Shown: positions 39,833 to 49,465, counted from the stretch's first letter. The stretch is DNA of 49,733 bases from Flexilinea sp. (GCA_026645735.1 JAPKMT010000021.1:1-49733); one strand, 5' to 3'. Numbers and translations: made by a program. The notes: a model not told the origin generated them from the letters alone.

Positions 39833-40212
39833 GGAATTCATTCACTGCCAATCCTCCACCTCTGATGCAGAGCGCCAAATTTTTATTTTCTCTATATTTG
39901 GCAGATTTCATTGGCAGGAATAAAGCGGAACGATCCCCACCATTTCGAAAATGCAAGCAAAATAAAAGAATCGCACAATGCAAAACATTCACTTCCCGGG
40001 CAAACAGTGCTAAGATTATTATATATTTCAATCAGCATGCAGGAATCAGTCCGCCCATCATGAAAAATAATTTCTACGTGGAAAATAAATGATATATCTA
40101 TCAACGCTGAACATGCTTGCATGTTGGCAGATAAAACACTCCGATTCTAAAGCAGTCTGGAAAAAATGGCCGATTTGGATCGATTCCGGTGAGGTGCTGG
40201 TTCCTGCAGACA

Positions 40213-40268
40213 AATCTTGCTTTCAAATGTACAAAACTTGTTTTCAAAAATGTGCGTTACCTGCACAT
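40213..40268. promoter_or_regulatory. Direct repeats and inverted repeat upstream of the WYL regulator
   Basis: AATCTTGCTTTCAAATGT (40213-40230) and AAACTTGTTTTCAAAAATGT (40234-40253) repeat with a 21-base period, two helical turns. Overlapping the second, ATGTGC-N7-GCACAT (40250-40268) is a perfect inverted repeat. CATAAT at 40278 could be the -10. This arrangement looks like a regulator binding region controlling the WYL gene and the cas operon. Confidence 0.6.
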
Positions 40269-40305
40269 CATTTTTTGCATAATAGTAATTATGGAGCGAA
40301 TTCAC

Positions 40306-41295
40306 ATGAATCGGGCAGAAAATAAAGCACAGCGACTGCAGCAAATGGAAGTATTGCTGGTCGACCATCCCGAGGGACTGACGCTGTCCCAGATTGCAAA
40401 GCGTCTGAATGTCCACCGTACTACGGTCATGCGGAATCTGTCGGATATGACAGCTCCCATCTATAAGAGCCACATGCGTTATTGTATTGACCGGGGAAGT
40501 TACCTGGTCAATCTGCGACTGAATCTGCATGAAGCGTTATCGATTCATCTGGCTGGCCGGCTGATGGCAACCCGAATGGATCGGCAGAACTTGCACATGG
40601 CTGCCGCTTTCCGAAAATTGGGTATTGCTCTGGAAACGCTGGCGCCGCAGTTCAGCAGTGTCATCCGGGAATCAGCCAACACCTTTGATGATGATTCCAA
40701 ACGCAACGATCCGAAGTATTTGCATATTTTAGAAACGCTGACCGATGCCTGGGCAAAAGGGCGCAAGGTCCGCATCGGCTATCGCAGCGCAGAAAAAGGA
40801 TTGCTGAAAGAACACCTCTTCAGTCTGTATTTTATCGAAGCCGGCGCTGTCGGACAGTCTATCTACGTGATCGGCTTGATTGAACCGGAGAATGAAAAAC
40901 GGAATTACAAAATCGAGCGCATTGAAACAATCGCGCTTTCGGATGAGACTTATACGATTCCGGAGAATTTTCGTTCTTTGGATTTGCTGTCCCAGGCGTG
41001 GGGTATCTGGTTTACCGATCGGGAACCGGTCCGTGTCATCCTGCGCTTTTCCGAAAGAGCCGCAAAACGGATCTGCGAAACGCGCTGGCACCCTTCTGAA
41101 ACAACATCGCTGCAGGAGGACGGCAGCCTTCTCTGGCAGGCAGAAATTTCCGAGCCCCGCGAAATGCTGCCCTGGATTCTCGGCTGGGGCAGTCAGGTGG
41201 AAGTGATCGAGCCGGCCGATCTGCGTGACTACGTTGCCGATGACCTGCGGAAGGCAGTGAAGGTTTATGGAAAGGAAGACGAAAACGATGGATGA
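40306..41295 (+). CDS. HTH-WYL transcriptional regulator of the CRISPR locus
   Basis: The 329-residue protein has an N-terminal winged helix (L-T-L-S-Q-I-A-K-R-L-N-V-H-R-T-T-V, about 24-40) and a central WYL-type ligand domain (about 145-235; I-Y-V-I-G-L-I stands where W-Y-L is usual, and K-I-E-R-I-E closes it). A C-terminal dimerisation-like WCX region follows. WYL proteins often sense nucleic acids or nucleotides and regulate phage defence. It overlaps cas3, so the two are cotranscribed. ATG 40306 has GGAG nine bases upstream; ATG 40291, in frame, would be the start if the mRNA is leaderless. Codon use is more GC-rich than in most cas genes. Confidence 0.85.
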   Translation: MNRAENKAQRLQQMEVLLVDHPEGLTLSQIAKRLNVHRTTVMRNLSDMTAPIYKSHMRYCIDRGSYLVNLRLNLHEALSIHLAGRLMATRMDRQNLHMAAAFRKLGIALETLAPQFSSVIRESANTFDDDSKRNDPKYLHILETLTDAWAKGRKVRIGYRSAEKGLLKEHLFSLYFIEAGAVGQSIYVIGLIEPENEKRNYKIERIETIALSDETYTIPENFRSLDLLSQAWGIWFTDREPVRVILRFSERAAKRICETRWHPSETTSLQEDGSLLWQAEISEPREMLPWILGWGSQVEVIEPADLRDYVADDLRKAVKVYGKEDENDG

Positions 41296-43765
41296 TACAT
41301 TGGTCGCGCATTTGCGCGAATCCGATCAAACTCCGCAGACGCTGGAAGCGCATCTTCTGGGAACTGCAGAGATTGCCCGAGATTTTTGTTCTCATGTAGG
41401 TCTTGAAAATGTTGGACAAGTGTTAGGGCTATTACATGATTTTGGTAAAGCAAGTCAGGAATGTCAAAATTACTTAAATTCTGCATTTGGAATTATCGAT
41501 CCTGATGATTTAGATTATGTTGATTTTGATTCAATGCAAGGGAAAATTGACCATTCGAGCGCAGGGGCACAATATATTTTTCAACAGCTAAATGGAAAAG
41601 GAAAATGTGAAAATATTGCCGCGCAAGTGTTGGCACTTTGTATCGCTTCTCATCATTCAGGTTTGATCGACTGTCTATCGCCTGAAGGAGAAGATAAATT
41701 TTCGAAAAGAATGAATAAAGAAGAAGAAAGCACACATTTTAAGGAAATATCTCAAAAAATTGGTGCTTTTGTTTATGAAAAACTTGAGAATCAGCAAGTT
41801 ATCGAAAAATCGATAAATGAGTTGATTGATAAATTTATTTCGATAAAGCAAATTGATGATGATAATGAAACATTGCAATTTAAAGACGGATTGCTGATTC
41901 GTTTTCTGTTGAGTTGTTTAATTGATGCAGACAGACTAAACACAGCAGATTTTGAATTTCCCCAAAACGCTGTTTTAAGAAATTACTCTCGATATATATC
42001 GTGGGATATTCTCATTCAGCGATTAAATAAGAAATTGCTTGATTTCGAAATTAATCCCCAAAATAAAAAAATCGATCGGTTCCGAAAGCAGGTTTCAGAT
42101 GCTTGTTATCAATCTCATCAGAGGCCGAAAGGAGTTTTTCAGTTAAATGTTCCAACGGGAGGAGGAAAAACGCTGGCAAGCCTTCGTTTCGCATTAAACC
42201 ATGCCTGCTTTCATGATATGGAAAGGATTATCTATGTAATTCCGTATACATCGATCATCGATCAGAATGCAGACGAAGTAAGGAAAATTCTTGAAGAAGC
42301 AGATCCTTCTGATGGTTATAAAGGAAAGATCGTTTTAGAACATCACTCAAATTTAACGCCGGAAAAAGAAACAACATTCCAAAGAATTTTAGCAGAAAAT
42401 TGGGATGCGCCGATAGTCTTTACGACACAAGTACAGTTTTTTGAAACCTTATTTGGTTCAGGAACCCGAAATTTGAGAAGGATGCATCAACTCGCAAACT
42501 CAATCATCATATTTGATGAAATACAAACAATTCCGATAAAGTGTATTCACATATTTAATAAGGCTGTTCAATTTCTTGTACATGATTGTGGTTCGTCTGC
42601 AGTCTTGTGTACTGCAACACAGCCTTTATTAAATAGAATTCAACCTGAAAATCGCGCATTAAAAATACTTGAAGAGAACCAATTAGTTTCCTCAGAATTA
42701 ATCAAATCATTTGAAATAAGCAGATATCAAGTTTTTGATTTGAGAAAAAATGATGGCTGGAGAGATGAAGAAGTAAGCAATCTGGTTGATCAAGAGCTCG
42801 ATTTAAATGGAAGTGTATTGATCATAGTTAATACAAAAAAATCTGCTCGTTTACTTTATGAGACATTATCTGAAAAAGAATTCTGCAAAGGTATTGTTTA
42901 TCATCTGAGTACGAACATGTGTCCGGCTCATCGTTTGAAAACCTTGTCGGCAATAAAGGACAAGCTAAACTCGAAACTTCCAGTCGTCTGCGTTAGTACT
43001 CAACTGATTGAAGCAGGTGTGGATATTGATTTTGGATCCGTAGTCCGATATTTTGCTGGACTTGATTCAATCATCCAGGCTGCAGGCCGATGTAATCGAC
43101 ATGGGAATCGAGAAAATGGCAATGTCTTAATTGTTAATCCTGTAGAGGAAAGTATTGAAAAAATGCCGGATATCAAAAAAGGAGCTGAATCTTCCGATCG
43201 GGTTATCAGGGAGTTTTCCAAAGATTCAAAAATAAAAATAATAGAAATCAACAAAAATTTAATTGATCAATATTATGAATATTATTTTTTTGATCGGAAA
43301 AATGAGATGAATTACCATGTTGGAATCCATTCATCTATAGGCAGGGATGATAATCTGTTCTCAATATTATCGGTGAACGAAACATCACAGGCTGAATATG
43401 TTCGGATTAATGATGAAAAACCGAAAATTCCGTTTAAACAATCTTTCAAGAGCGCTGCGAAAAATTTTTGGGTAATCGATTCATGTACAAGAGGAGTCAT
43501 CGTTCCATTTACAGACGAAGGCAAAAATATTATTACAGACCTCTGTGGTTCTCATTATCATGGAAATGAATTTCTAATTTTAAGAATAGCTCAAAGGTAT
43601 TCAGTCAACCTTTTTGAATTTGAGTTTGAAAAGTTATTTCAAAATTCGGCGATTTTTGAGACTCAAAAAGATTCTGGAATTTTTTATTTAGATGCTCAGT
43701 ACTACAGTAATCAAACAGGATTGAATTTGAATCCCATTAATCCGATGGAAAATTGTTTTAGTTGA
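41288..43765 (+). CDS. cas3: CRISPR-associated helicase-nuclease Cas3 (type I-C)
   Basis: The protein is 825 residues from ATG 41288. An N-terminal HD nuclease domain has H22, then H50-D51 in L-L-H-D-F-G-K, and S-H-H-S-G further on. The superfamily-2 helicase has Walker A P-T-G-G-G-K294-T, D410-E-I-Q instead of DEAD/DEAH, C-T-A-T-Q-P, and motif VI Q-A-A-G-R-C-N-R-H-G. Cas3 is recruited by Cascade to unwind and degrade target DNA. AAGGA lies ten bases before ATG 41288, whereas ATG 41267 is close to AAGG; both are inside the WYL gene. The first 100 bases are GC-richer than the rest of the gene. Confidence 0.97.
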   Translation: MDDTLVAHLRESDQTPQTLEAHLLGTAEIARDFCSHVGLENVGQVLGLLHDFGKASQECQNYLNSAFGIIDPDDLDYVDFDSMQGKIDHSSAGAQYIFQQLNGKGKCENIAAQVLALCIASHHSGLIDCLSPEGEDKFSKRMNKEEESTHFKEISQKIGAFVYEKLENQQVIEKSINELIDKFISIKQIDDDNETLQFKDGLLIRFLLSCLIDADRLNTADFEFPQNAVLRNYSRYISWDILIQRLNKKLLDFEINPQNKKIDRFRKQVSDACYQSHQRPKGVFQLNVPTGGGKTLASLRFALNHACFHDMERIIYVIPYTSIIDQNADEVRKILEEADPSDGYKGKIVLEHHSNLTPEKETTFQRILAENWDAPIVFTTQVQFFETLFGSGTRNLRRMHQLANSIIIFDEIQTIPIKCIHIFNKAVQFLVHDCGSSAVLCTATQPLLNRIQPENRALKILEENQLVSSELIKSFEISRYQVFDLRKNDGWRDEEVSNLVDQELDLNGSVLIIVNTKKSARLLYETLSEKEFCKGIVYHLSTNMCPAHRLKTLSAIKDKLNSKLPVVCVSTQLIEAGVDIDFGSVVRYFAGLDSIIQAAGRCNRHGNRENGNVLIVNPVEESIEKMPDIKKGAESSDRVIREFSKDSKIKIIEINKNLIDQYYEYYFFDRKNEMNYHVGIHSSIGRDDNLFSILSVNETSQAEYVRINDEKPKIPFKQSFKSAAKNFWVIDSCTRGVIVPFTDEGKNIITDLCGSHYHGNEFLILRIAQRYSVNLFEFEFEKLFQNSAIFETQKDSGIFYLDAQYYSNQTGLNLNPINPMENCFS

Positions 43766-43774
43766 GGAAAGAAC

Positions 43775-44506
43775 ATGGAAAATATTGTTGAGTTTATGGT
43801 TTCAGGAAAATTCGCCCTTTTTACAGATCCATTATCAAAAATTGGTGGTGAAAAGTGCAGTTATCAAATCCCGACTTATGAGGCGTTAAAAGGAATTCTC
43901 AGTTCGGTTTATTGGAAACCGACAATAATTTGGATTATTGACAAATTACGTGTCATGAATCCTATCCGAACGCAAACGAGAAATGTACGCCCCATTAAAT
44001 ACAGCGGGATCTACCCTGCTGTAAACGATTTGGCGATGTATACGTACCTGATTGATGTGAAATATCAAGTCCAGGCACATTTTGTATGGAATCTACACCG
44101 TCAGGATCTTCTCGATGATCGAAATGAAAATAAGCATTATTTCGTTTCAAAACGAATGATTAAGCTGGGCGGCAGAAGAGATATTTTTTTAGGTACCAGA
44201 GAATGTCAGGGATATGTCGAGCCATGCAAATTTGGTGACGGAGAAGGTTTTTATGATCAGTACGGTGAACTTCAGTATGATCTGATGTTCCATGGCTTTG
44301 ATTACCCCGATGAATTTGGAAAGAATGAATTTCGTGCACGTTTTTGGAAACCCGTCATGGTAAATGGTGTTGTGGATTTTATTTCTCCGGAAAAATGTGA
44401 CCATATTAAAAAAATATATAACTGCGCTCCAGATTTTATTGCAACCAGTGGATTAAACGAGGCAGGATTGCTTGAAGCGTATGTTGAGAAGGAGAGCAAA
44501 CGATGA
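43775..44506 (+). CDS. cas5c: Cas5d/Cas5c, crRNA-processing subunit of type I-C Cascade
   Basis: The 243-residue protein opens with a Cas5 ferredoxin-like fold (V-S-G-K-F-A-L-F-T-D-P). In type I-C, Cas5 itself cuts pre-crRNA because Cas6 is absent. The residues known for this in Bacillus halodurans Cas5d have counterparts here: Y46, and K120-H121 in E-N-K-H-Y. It also holds the 5' handle of the crRNA in the complex. GAGGAAAG precedes the ATG. It overlaps cas8c by four bases. Confidence 0.96.
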   Translation: MENIVEFMVSGKFALFTDPLSKIGGEKCSYQIPTYEALKGILSSVYWKPTIIWIIDKLRVMNPIRTQTRNVRPIKYSGIYPAVNDLAMYTYLIDVKYQVQAHFVWNLHRQDLLDDRNENKHYFVSKRMIKLGGRRDIFLGTRECQGYVEPCKFGDGEGFYDQYGELQYDLMFHGFDYPDEFGKNEFRARFWKPVMVNGVVDFISPEKCDHIKKIYNCAPDFIATSGLNEAGLLEAYVEKESKR

Positions 44507-46431
44507 GCTGGATGCAGGAGCTTTATAAAACGTATGATCATTGTCAAAAATATATTGGAATGGAAGAAAAAGAAGAAGGAAAAAAAGGAGGAAAAAATCA
44601 CACAATTCCTTTGTTGCCAATTTGCCATACGACTCAGATGGCTCATGTAGAAATAACTCTGAATGAGGATGGTAATTTCCAAAAAGCCGATATTGTAAAT
44701 AAAGATGATGCCAGAACCATTATTCCCTGCACAGAATTATCAAGCAACAGGGTTGGTAATGATGCTCCGCATCCATTATGTGACAAGCTGCAATTTGTGG
44801 CAGGAGATTTTCGCAAATATGAGAAATCGGTAAAAAGTTTTTTTCCTTCATATAAAAAACTTCTTAAGGAATGGTGTGATTTCGCAAGGGATAACAAAAA
44901 AATAAACTCGGTTTATAAATATATATCTAAAGAAAATTTAATCGATGACTTGATGGCATATCAGATATTAGTACAAGGAGATGATGGTACCTTTTTGGAA
45001 AAGAAAAAAGGAGATCAGAATAAAGATTTGCCTCCGATTTTTAAAACGGTTGCATCACAAAATGATACGTTTATTCGATGGAAGGTTGATATTCCAGGTG
45101 ATCCGGTATCAGCAGTATGGAAAGATCGTGAAATTTGGAAGAATTGGATAGATTTTTATTCAAAATCTGCTGGAAGAAAATCTTTTTGTATTGTAAGTGG
45201 AAAAGAAGAGACTGTTGCCACATTGCATCCTGCAAAAATAGTATCAGATGGAGACAAAGCGAAACTTATCTCATCAAATGACAAAACGGATTTTACCTAT
45301 CGCGGACGTTTCCAGAATGCTGAGCAGGCGGCAGCGATAGATTTTCTTGTTACCCAGAAAGCTCATTTTGCCTTACGTTGGTTACTCGCAAGACAAGGAT
45401 ATCGGAATGGGAATCTGGGAATTGTTGCCTGGGCTGCAGCCGGGATAATGATTCCTCAGCCAACAGACAGTCCTTTGGAAATTATTAGTAATATGCCTGA
45501 AGAACCATTGCCGTATGAAACTGCTCAAAATATCGGTATCCAATTCCGAAAGCGGATTGCCGGTTACAAAGTTGAGTTGGGAAATATTAAAAATATCTTT
45601 GTGTTGGCAACGGATGCGGCTACAACAGGGCGTCGAGCTGTTACATATTATCGGGAATTAGGCGGTTCGGATTATATCGATCGGATCGATTCATGGCATT
45701 CTACTTGTTCATGGCTGCATCGATTTGTATTCAGAGAAATTCAGGATAAGGAAACGGGGAAAAAAAGGAAAATTTGCGTTCCTTTTACAGGAGCTGCTGC
45801 GCCTGTGGATATCGCAAAAGCGGCATTTGGAGAAAATATCGATGAAAAACTCTTAAGATATTCCATTTCTCGAATTCTTCCCTGTATCGTTGAACAACAA
45901 CCTTTACCGCGCGATTTAATGGAATCATCGGTAAGAAGAGCTTCCAACCGAATTTCTATGGAACCATGGGAATGGGAAAAGACATTAAGCATTGCTTGTG
46001 CTTTATTCAGAAAATATCATGAAAAGGAGAAATATGATATGTCGTTAGATCAAACCAATCAAAATCGGGATTATTTATATGGCAGATTGCTGGCAGTTGC
46101 TGAGAATTTGGAAAGATGGGCATTAAACGATTCCGGTGAGAAAAGAGAAACGAATGCTGCAAGATTAATGCAGCGGTTTTCGGATCATCCTTTTTCTACC
46201 TGGAGAACAATTGAATTGGCATTGACTCCATATAAAGCCAGGCTGGGAGCTAAATCTCAAAAATATCAAGACTTGATGGATCAGATTATCGCTTCATTCA
46301 GAAATGGAGAATTTCTTAATGACAATAAATTGAGTGGAGAATTTCTATTAGGTTACCATTGCCAACGTGAAGAATTTCGATCTTCATTTGGAAAATTTGT
46401 TAAAGCTGATTTAGAACGAATTAATGAGTAA
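44503..46431 (+). CDS. cas8c: Cas8c (Csd1), large subunit of type I-C Cascade
   Basis: The 642-residue protein fits the Csd1 family: W-M-Q-E-L-Y-K-T-Y at the N-terminus, T-Q-M-A-H-V-E-I-T-L, a C-I-V-S-G-K segment, then the helical C-terminal part. Cas8c recognises the PAM and helps open the target DNA. AAGGAGAG and a four-base overlap link it to cas5c. The C-terminal quarter contains an internal start that should give Cas11c (see 46039). A run of lysine/glutamate residues near position 25 (K-E-E-G-K-K-G-G-K) is unusually long. Confidence 0.95.
   Translation: MSWMQELYKTYDHCQKYIGMEEKEEGKKGGKNHTIPLLPICHTTQMAHVEITLNEDGNFQKADIVNKDDARTIIPCTELSSNRVGNDAPHPLCDKLQFVAGDFRKYEKSVKSFFPSYKKLLKEWCDFARDNKKINSVYKYISKENLIDDLMAYQILVQGDDGTFLEKKKGDQNKDLPPIFKTVASQNDTFIRWKVDIPGDPVSAVWKDREIWKNWIDFYSKSAGRKSFCIVSGKEETVATLHPAKIVSDGDKAKLISSNDKTDFTYRGRFQNAEQAAAIDFLVTQKAHFALRWLLARQGYRNGNLGIVAWAAAGIMIPQPTDSPLEIISNMPEEPLPYETAQNIGIQFRKRIAGYKVELGNIKNIFVLATDAATTGRRAVTYYRELGGSDYIDRIDSWHSTCSWLHRFVFREIQDKETGKKRKICVPFTGAAAPVDIAKAAFGENIDEKLLRYSISRILPCIVEQQPLPRDLMESSVRRASNRISMEPWEWEKTLSIACALFRKYHEKEKYDMSLDQTNQNRDYLYGRLLAVAENLERWALNDSGEKRETNAARLMQRFSDHPFSTWRTIELALTPYKARLGAKSQKYQDLMDQIIASFRNGEFLNDNKLSGEFLLGYHCQREEFRSSFGKFVKADLERINE
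46039..46431 (+). CDS. cas11c: Cas11c small subunit from internal start within cas8c
   Basis: In frame with cas8c at codon 513, ATG 46039 is preceded by AAAAGGAG nine bases upstream, an optimal ribosome-binding site in the middle of a gene. The resulting product of 130 residues is all-helical (D-Y-L-Y-G-R-L-L-A-V-A-E-N-L-E-R-W) and of the size of Cas11c. Independent translation of the small subunit from cas8c is established for type I-C. It would line the belly of Cascade and contact the non-target strand. Confidence 0.82.
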   Translation: MSLDQTNQNRDYLYGRLLAVAENLERWALNDSGEKRETNAARLMQRFSDHPFSTWRTIELALTPYKARLGAKSQKYQDLMDQIIASFRNGEFLNDNKLSGEFLLGYHCQREEFRSSFGKFVKADLERINE

Positions 46432-46457
46432 ATTATTAAATTAAAGGGGTTTAGGTT

Positions 46458-47387
46458 ATGAAAACATTAGAAAATAAGATTGATTTTGCCGTAGTCGTTA
46501 TCGTAATGAACGCAAATCCTAATGGTGACCCATTAAATGGAAATCGTCCAAGAACGAATTATGATGGTACTGGTGAGCTTTCCGATGTTTGTATTAAAAG
46601 AAAAATTCGTAATCGGTTGATGGACGAAGGTTATTCAATTTTCGTTCAATCGGATGATAAACGGACAGATGATTTTCGTAGCTTACGTTCAAGAGCGGAG
46701 GGAACACTCAAGGTCAATCCAAAAAAAGAATCTGAGTTTCGTGACGTTGCTTGTAGCACATGGTTTGATGTTCGTGCATTTGGTCAAGTTTTTGCCTACA
46801 AAGGTAAAGCAAAGAGCAAATCTCAGAATAATGAAAGTGATTCACCAACAGAAGAAAGTGGTGCAGGTGTATCAATCGGAATTCGTGGACCCGTTTCAAT
46901 TCATCCAGCTTTTTCGATTGCCCCAGTTCTTGACCAGATAACCAGTATTCAGATTACAAAAAGTGTTAATGGGGAAGGAGATGATGGAATTAAAAAAGCA
47001 TCTGATACCATGGGCATGAAACACCGTGTTGATCATGGTGTGTATGTGTTTTATGGAAGCATTAATCCGCAGCTTGCAGAGCGTACAGGATTTTCAGATG
47101 AGGATGCACAATTAATTAAGAAAGCGATTGCGACATTGTTCCGTAACGATGCTTCTTCTGCCAGACCTGAGGGCAGTATGGAAGTCCATCGAGTTTATTG
47201 GTGGCAGCATAACACAAAAATTGGACAGTACTCTTCGGCGAAAGTACATAATTCGGTTCGTAACAAAATTAGGGTTAAAGATGGAGTGAACGAACCAAAA
47301 AATATCAGCGATTATTTAATTCCCGGGAAAGAGGAAATTGAAAGTGAACTTCCAGGTTTGATTTGTGAAGTGATTGAAGGCGAATGA
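46458..47387 (+). CDS. cas7c: Cas7c (Csd2), backbone subunit of type I-C Cascade
   Basis: The 309-residue RRM-fold protein starts F-A-V-V-V-I-V-M-N-A-N-P-N-G-D-P-L-N-G-N-R-P-R, diagnostic of the Csd2 group, and contains G-P-V-S-I near residue 147 and K-H-R-V-D-H-G-V-Y near 190. Several copies wrap the crRNA. AGGGG-like sequence precedes the ATG, 26 bases after cas8c. Confidence 0.96.
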   Translation: MKTLENKIDFAVVVIVMNANPNGDPLNGNRPRTNYDGTGELSDVCIKRKIRNRLMDEGYSIFVQSDDKRTDDFRSLRSRAEGTLKVNPKKESEFRDVACSTWFDVRAFGQVFAYKGKAKSKSQNNESDSPTEESGAGVSIGIRGPVSIHPAFSIAPVLDQITSIQITKSVNGEGDDGIKKASDTMGMKHRVDHGVYVFYGSINPQLAERTGFSDEDAQLIKKAIATLFRNDASSARPEGSMEVHRVYWWQHNTKIGQYSSAKVHNSVRNKIRVKDGVNEPKNISDYLIPGKEEIESELPGLICEVIEGE

Positions 47388-47465
47388 AATTGAATTTATA
47401 AATCAAAATTGTGAAAAACTGAATAAGGGATATGCTTTTTGCTCTGGAATCTGGATGTATATTTT

Positions 47466-48134
47466 ATGAAATCTGAATACACTGAGCATGAATTATTACA
47501 ATTATCTGGAATCCAACATTTTTGTTTTTGTCGGCGACGCTGGGCTTTAATTAATGTGGAACAACAATGGAAAGATAATGTCCTTACAGTCAGCGGCGAA
47601 TTAATGCATGAAAGAGCTGATGATCCTTTCTTTAATGAGACCAGAAAGGATGTGATTATCTCTCGTTCAATGCCGGTGGTTTCTTATCGTTTGGGTTTGA
47701 CAGGAATATGTGATATTGTGGAGTTTGTTCCCTCAAATTTTGGAGCTGTATTAAATGGAAAAGCTGGAAAGTATAAACCAAATATTGTCGAATACAAACA
47801 TGGCAAAGAAGACCCTCACCGGAGCAACGAAATGCAATTGTGTGCACAGGCGATTTGTCTGGAAGAAATGTTGAGTATTTCGATAGATAGTGGATTTTTA
47901 TTTTATGGAGCGATTCGAAGACGAGCAGAGATTACTTTTTCTTCTGAGTTACGAGATCTGGTTTGTAAATATGCAGGGGAAATGCACGATTATTATGAAC
48001 GTGGATATACTCCAATGGTTAAAGCATCGAAAGCATGCCGTTCCTGTTCATTGATCGATATTTGTTTGCCTGGATTGAGTAATCGTACAATTTCAGCATC
48101 AAAGTATATTCAAATGAAGATCGATGAAGATTAA
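47466..48134 (+). CDS. cas4: Cas4 nuclease (adaptation)
   Basis: The 222-residue protein is the RecB-like Cas4 of type I-C: L-S-G-I-Q-H-F-C-F-C-R-R-R-W, aspartate in T-G-I-C-D-I-V, E-Y-K-H-G-K for the catalytic E/K, and C-R-S-C-x5-C at the C-terminus for the iron-sulfur cluster. It trims prespacers and selects PAM ends with Cas1-Cas2. ATG 47466 fits the family start. A TTG 27 bases upstream is also open but less likely. Its stop codon directly abuts the cas1 ATG. Confidence 0.95.
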   Translation: MKSEYTEHELLQLSGIQHFCFCRRRWALINVEQQWKDNVLTVSGELMHERADDPFFNETRKDVIISRSMPVVSYRLGLTGICDIVEFVPSNFGAVLNGKAGKYKPNIVEYKHGKEDPHRSNEMQLCAQAICLEEMLSISIDSGFLFYGAIRRRAEITFSSELRDLVCKYAGEMHDYYERGYTPMVKASKACRSCSLIDICLPGLSNRTISASKYIQMKIDED

Positions 48135-49166
48135 ATGAAAAAACTGCTGAATGTCCTTTATGTGACCTCGCCGGATTCCTTTCTTTCTCTGGATGGTGAA
48201 AATATTGTCATCAAGAAAGAGAACAGCACCACTGTTCGTCTTCCGCTGCATAACCTGGAGAATATTGTGAGTTTTGGCTATACCGGAGCCAGTCCGGCTT
48301 TAATGAATGCCTGTACTGAACGCGATATTGGATTGTGCTTCCTCACACCGCATGGCCATTTTCAGGCAAGAGTCAGTGGGAAAATCCGCGGGAATGTCCT
48401 CTTGAGAAAAAAACAGTATCAGATTTCCGAAGCTGAGGAATATAGTGTATTAATTGGCGGATCTTTTCTTCTAGGAAAAATTGCGAATTGTCGAAAAGTC
48501 TTGCAGCGTGCAATACGGGATCATGCCATTTCTGTGGATGTGCAGAAAATTTCGGAAGCGTCCGAAGGGCTGAAAGGGAGCATGAAAGAAATTGAAAAAT
48601 GCCGGTCAAATGCAGCGCTGATGGGAATTGAAGGCAGTGCGGCAAAAATTTATTTTCAGGTTTTTGATGAATTAATATTGCAGCAAAAAGAAGATTTTTA
48701 TTTCAGAGAGCGATCTCGCCGTCCGCCTTTGGATAATGTTAACGCGCTGTTGTCTTTTTTGTATACCTTATTGACGAATGAAGTCGCCTCTGCTTTGGAA
48801 ACGGTCGGCCTGGATCCATATGTGGGTTTTCTGCATCAGGATCGTCCGGGTCGCGTTTCATTGGCGCTGGATTTGATGGAAGAATTGCGGCCTGTTTTTG
48901 TCGATCGGCTGGTACTTTCAATGATCAATCGTTCTCAACTCAATGGGAAGGATTTTTTAAAAAAAGAAAGTGGTGGTGTCATTATGACCGATGAGGCAAA
49001 AAAAACCGTGCTTTCGGCATGGCAGGATCGAAAAAAAGAATTGCTGATTCATCCTTATTTAAATGAGCAGATTATGTTTGGACTAATTCCTCATGTCCAA
49101 TCGCTGCTGCTTGCACGCTACTTAAGGGGTGATTTGGACGCATATCCACCATTCTTTTGGAGTTAG
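48135..49166 (+). CDS. cas1: Cas1 integrase
   Basis: The 343-residue protein keeps the metal-binding residues E166 in M-G-I-E-G, H234 in G-F-L-H-Q-D-R-P-G-R and D246 in L-A-L-D-L-M-E-E. It starts K-K-L-L-N-V-L-Y-V as in Cas1c. It catalyses spacer integration with Cas2. It starts immediately at the cas4 stop. Its base composition is GC-richer than cas3 to cas4. Confidence 0.97.
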   Translation: MKKLLNVLYVTSPDSFLSLDGENIVIKKENSTTVRLPLHNLENIVSFGYTGASPALMNACTERDIGLCFLTPHGHFQARVSGKIRGNVLLRKKQYQISEAEEYSVLIGGSFLLGKIANCRKVLQRAIRDHAISVDVQKISEASEGLKGSMKEIEKCRSNAALMGIEGSAAKIYFQVFDELILQQKEDFYFRERSRRPPLDNVNALLSFLYTLLTNEVASALETVGLDPYVGFLHQDRPGRVSLALDLMEELRPVFVDRLVLSMINRSQLNGKDFLKKESGGVIMTDEAKKTVLSAWQDRKKELLIHPYLNEQIMFGLIPHVQSLLLARYLRGDLDAYPPFFWS

Positions 49167-49174
49167 GATACTTT

Positions 49175-49465
49175 ATGATGATGATCATAACCTACGATGT
49201 GAATACTGAGACGGCGGCAGGACGAAAAAGACTGCGGAAAGTAGCAAAACAATGTCAGAATTACGGCCAAAGAGTTCAAAACTCCGTATTTGAATGTATT
49301 ATCGATCCTGCTCTTTTTAAAATCTTACGCAATGAATTGATTCAGATTATGGATGCGGAAAAAGATAGTATCCGATTTTATAATTTGGGAAATGAGTGGA
49401 AGAATCGCATCGAACATGTTGGGACTAAACATACAATCAATCTGGAAGATTCGATAATTGTCTAA
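49175..49465 (+). CDS. cas2: Cas2
   Basis: The 96-residue protein has the beta1 motif I-I-T-Y-D8-V and R-V-Q-N-S-V-F-E-C, both typical of Cas2c. It forms the central dimer of the Cas1-Cas2 integration complex. Three consecutive ATGs (49175, 49178, 49181) could serve; AGGA precedes the first. Confidence 0.96.
   Translation: MMMIITYDVNTETAAGRKRLRKVAKQCQNYGQRVQNSVFECIIDPALFKILRNELIQIMDAEKDSIRFYNLGNEWKNRIEHVGTKHTINLEDSIIV

Noticed and set aside
40089..40325. 78-codon plus-strand frame before the WYL gene
   Set aside because: It covers the putative operator repeats and the WYL start in another frame; no family features.
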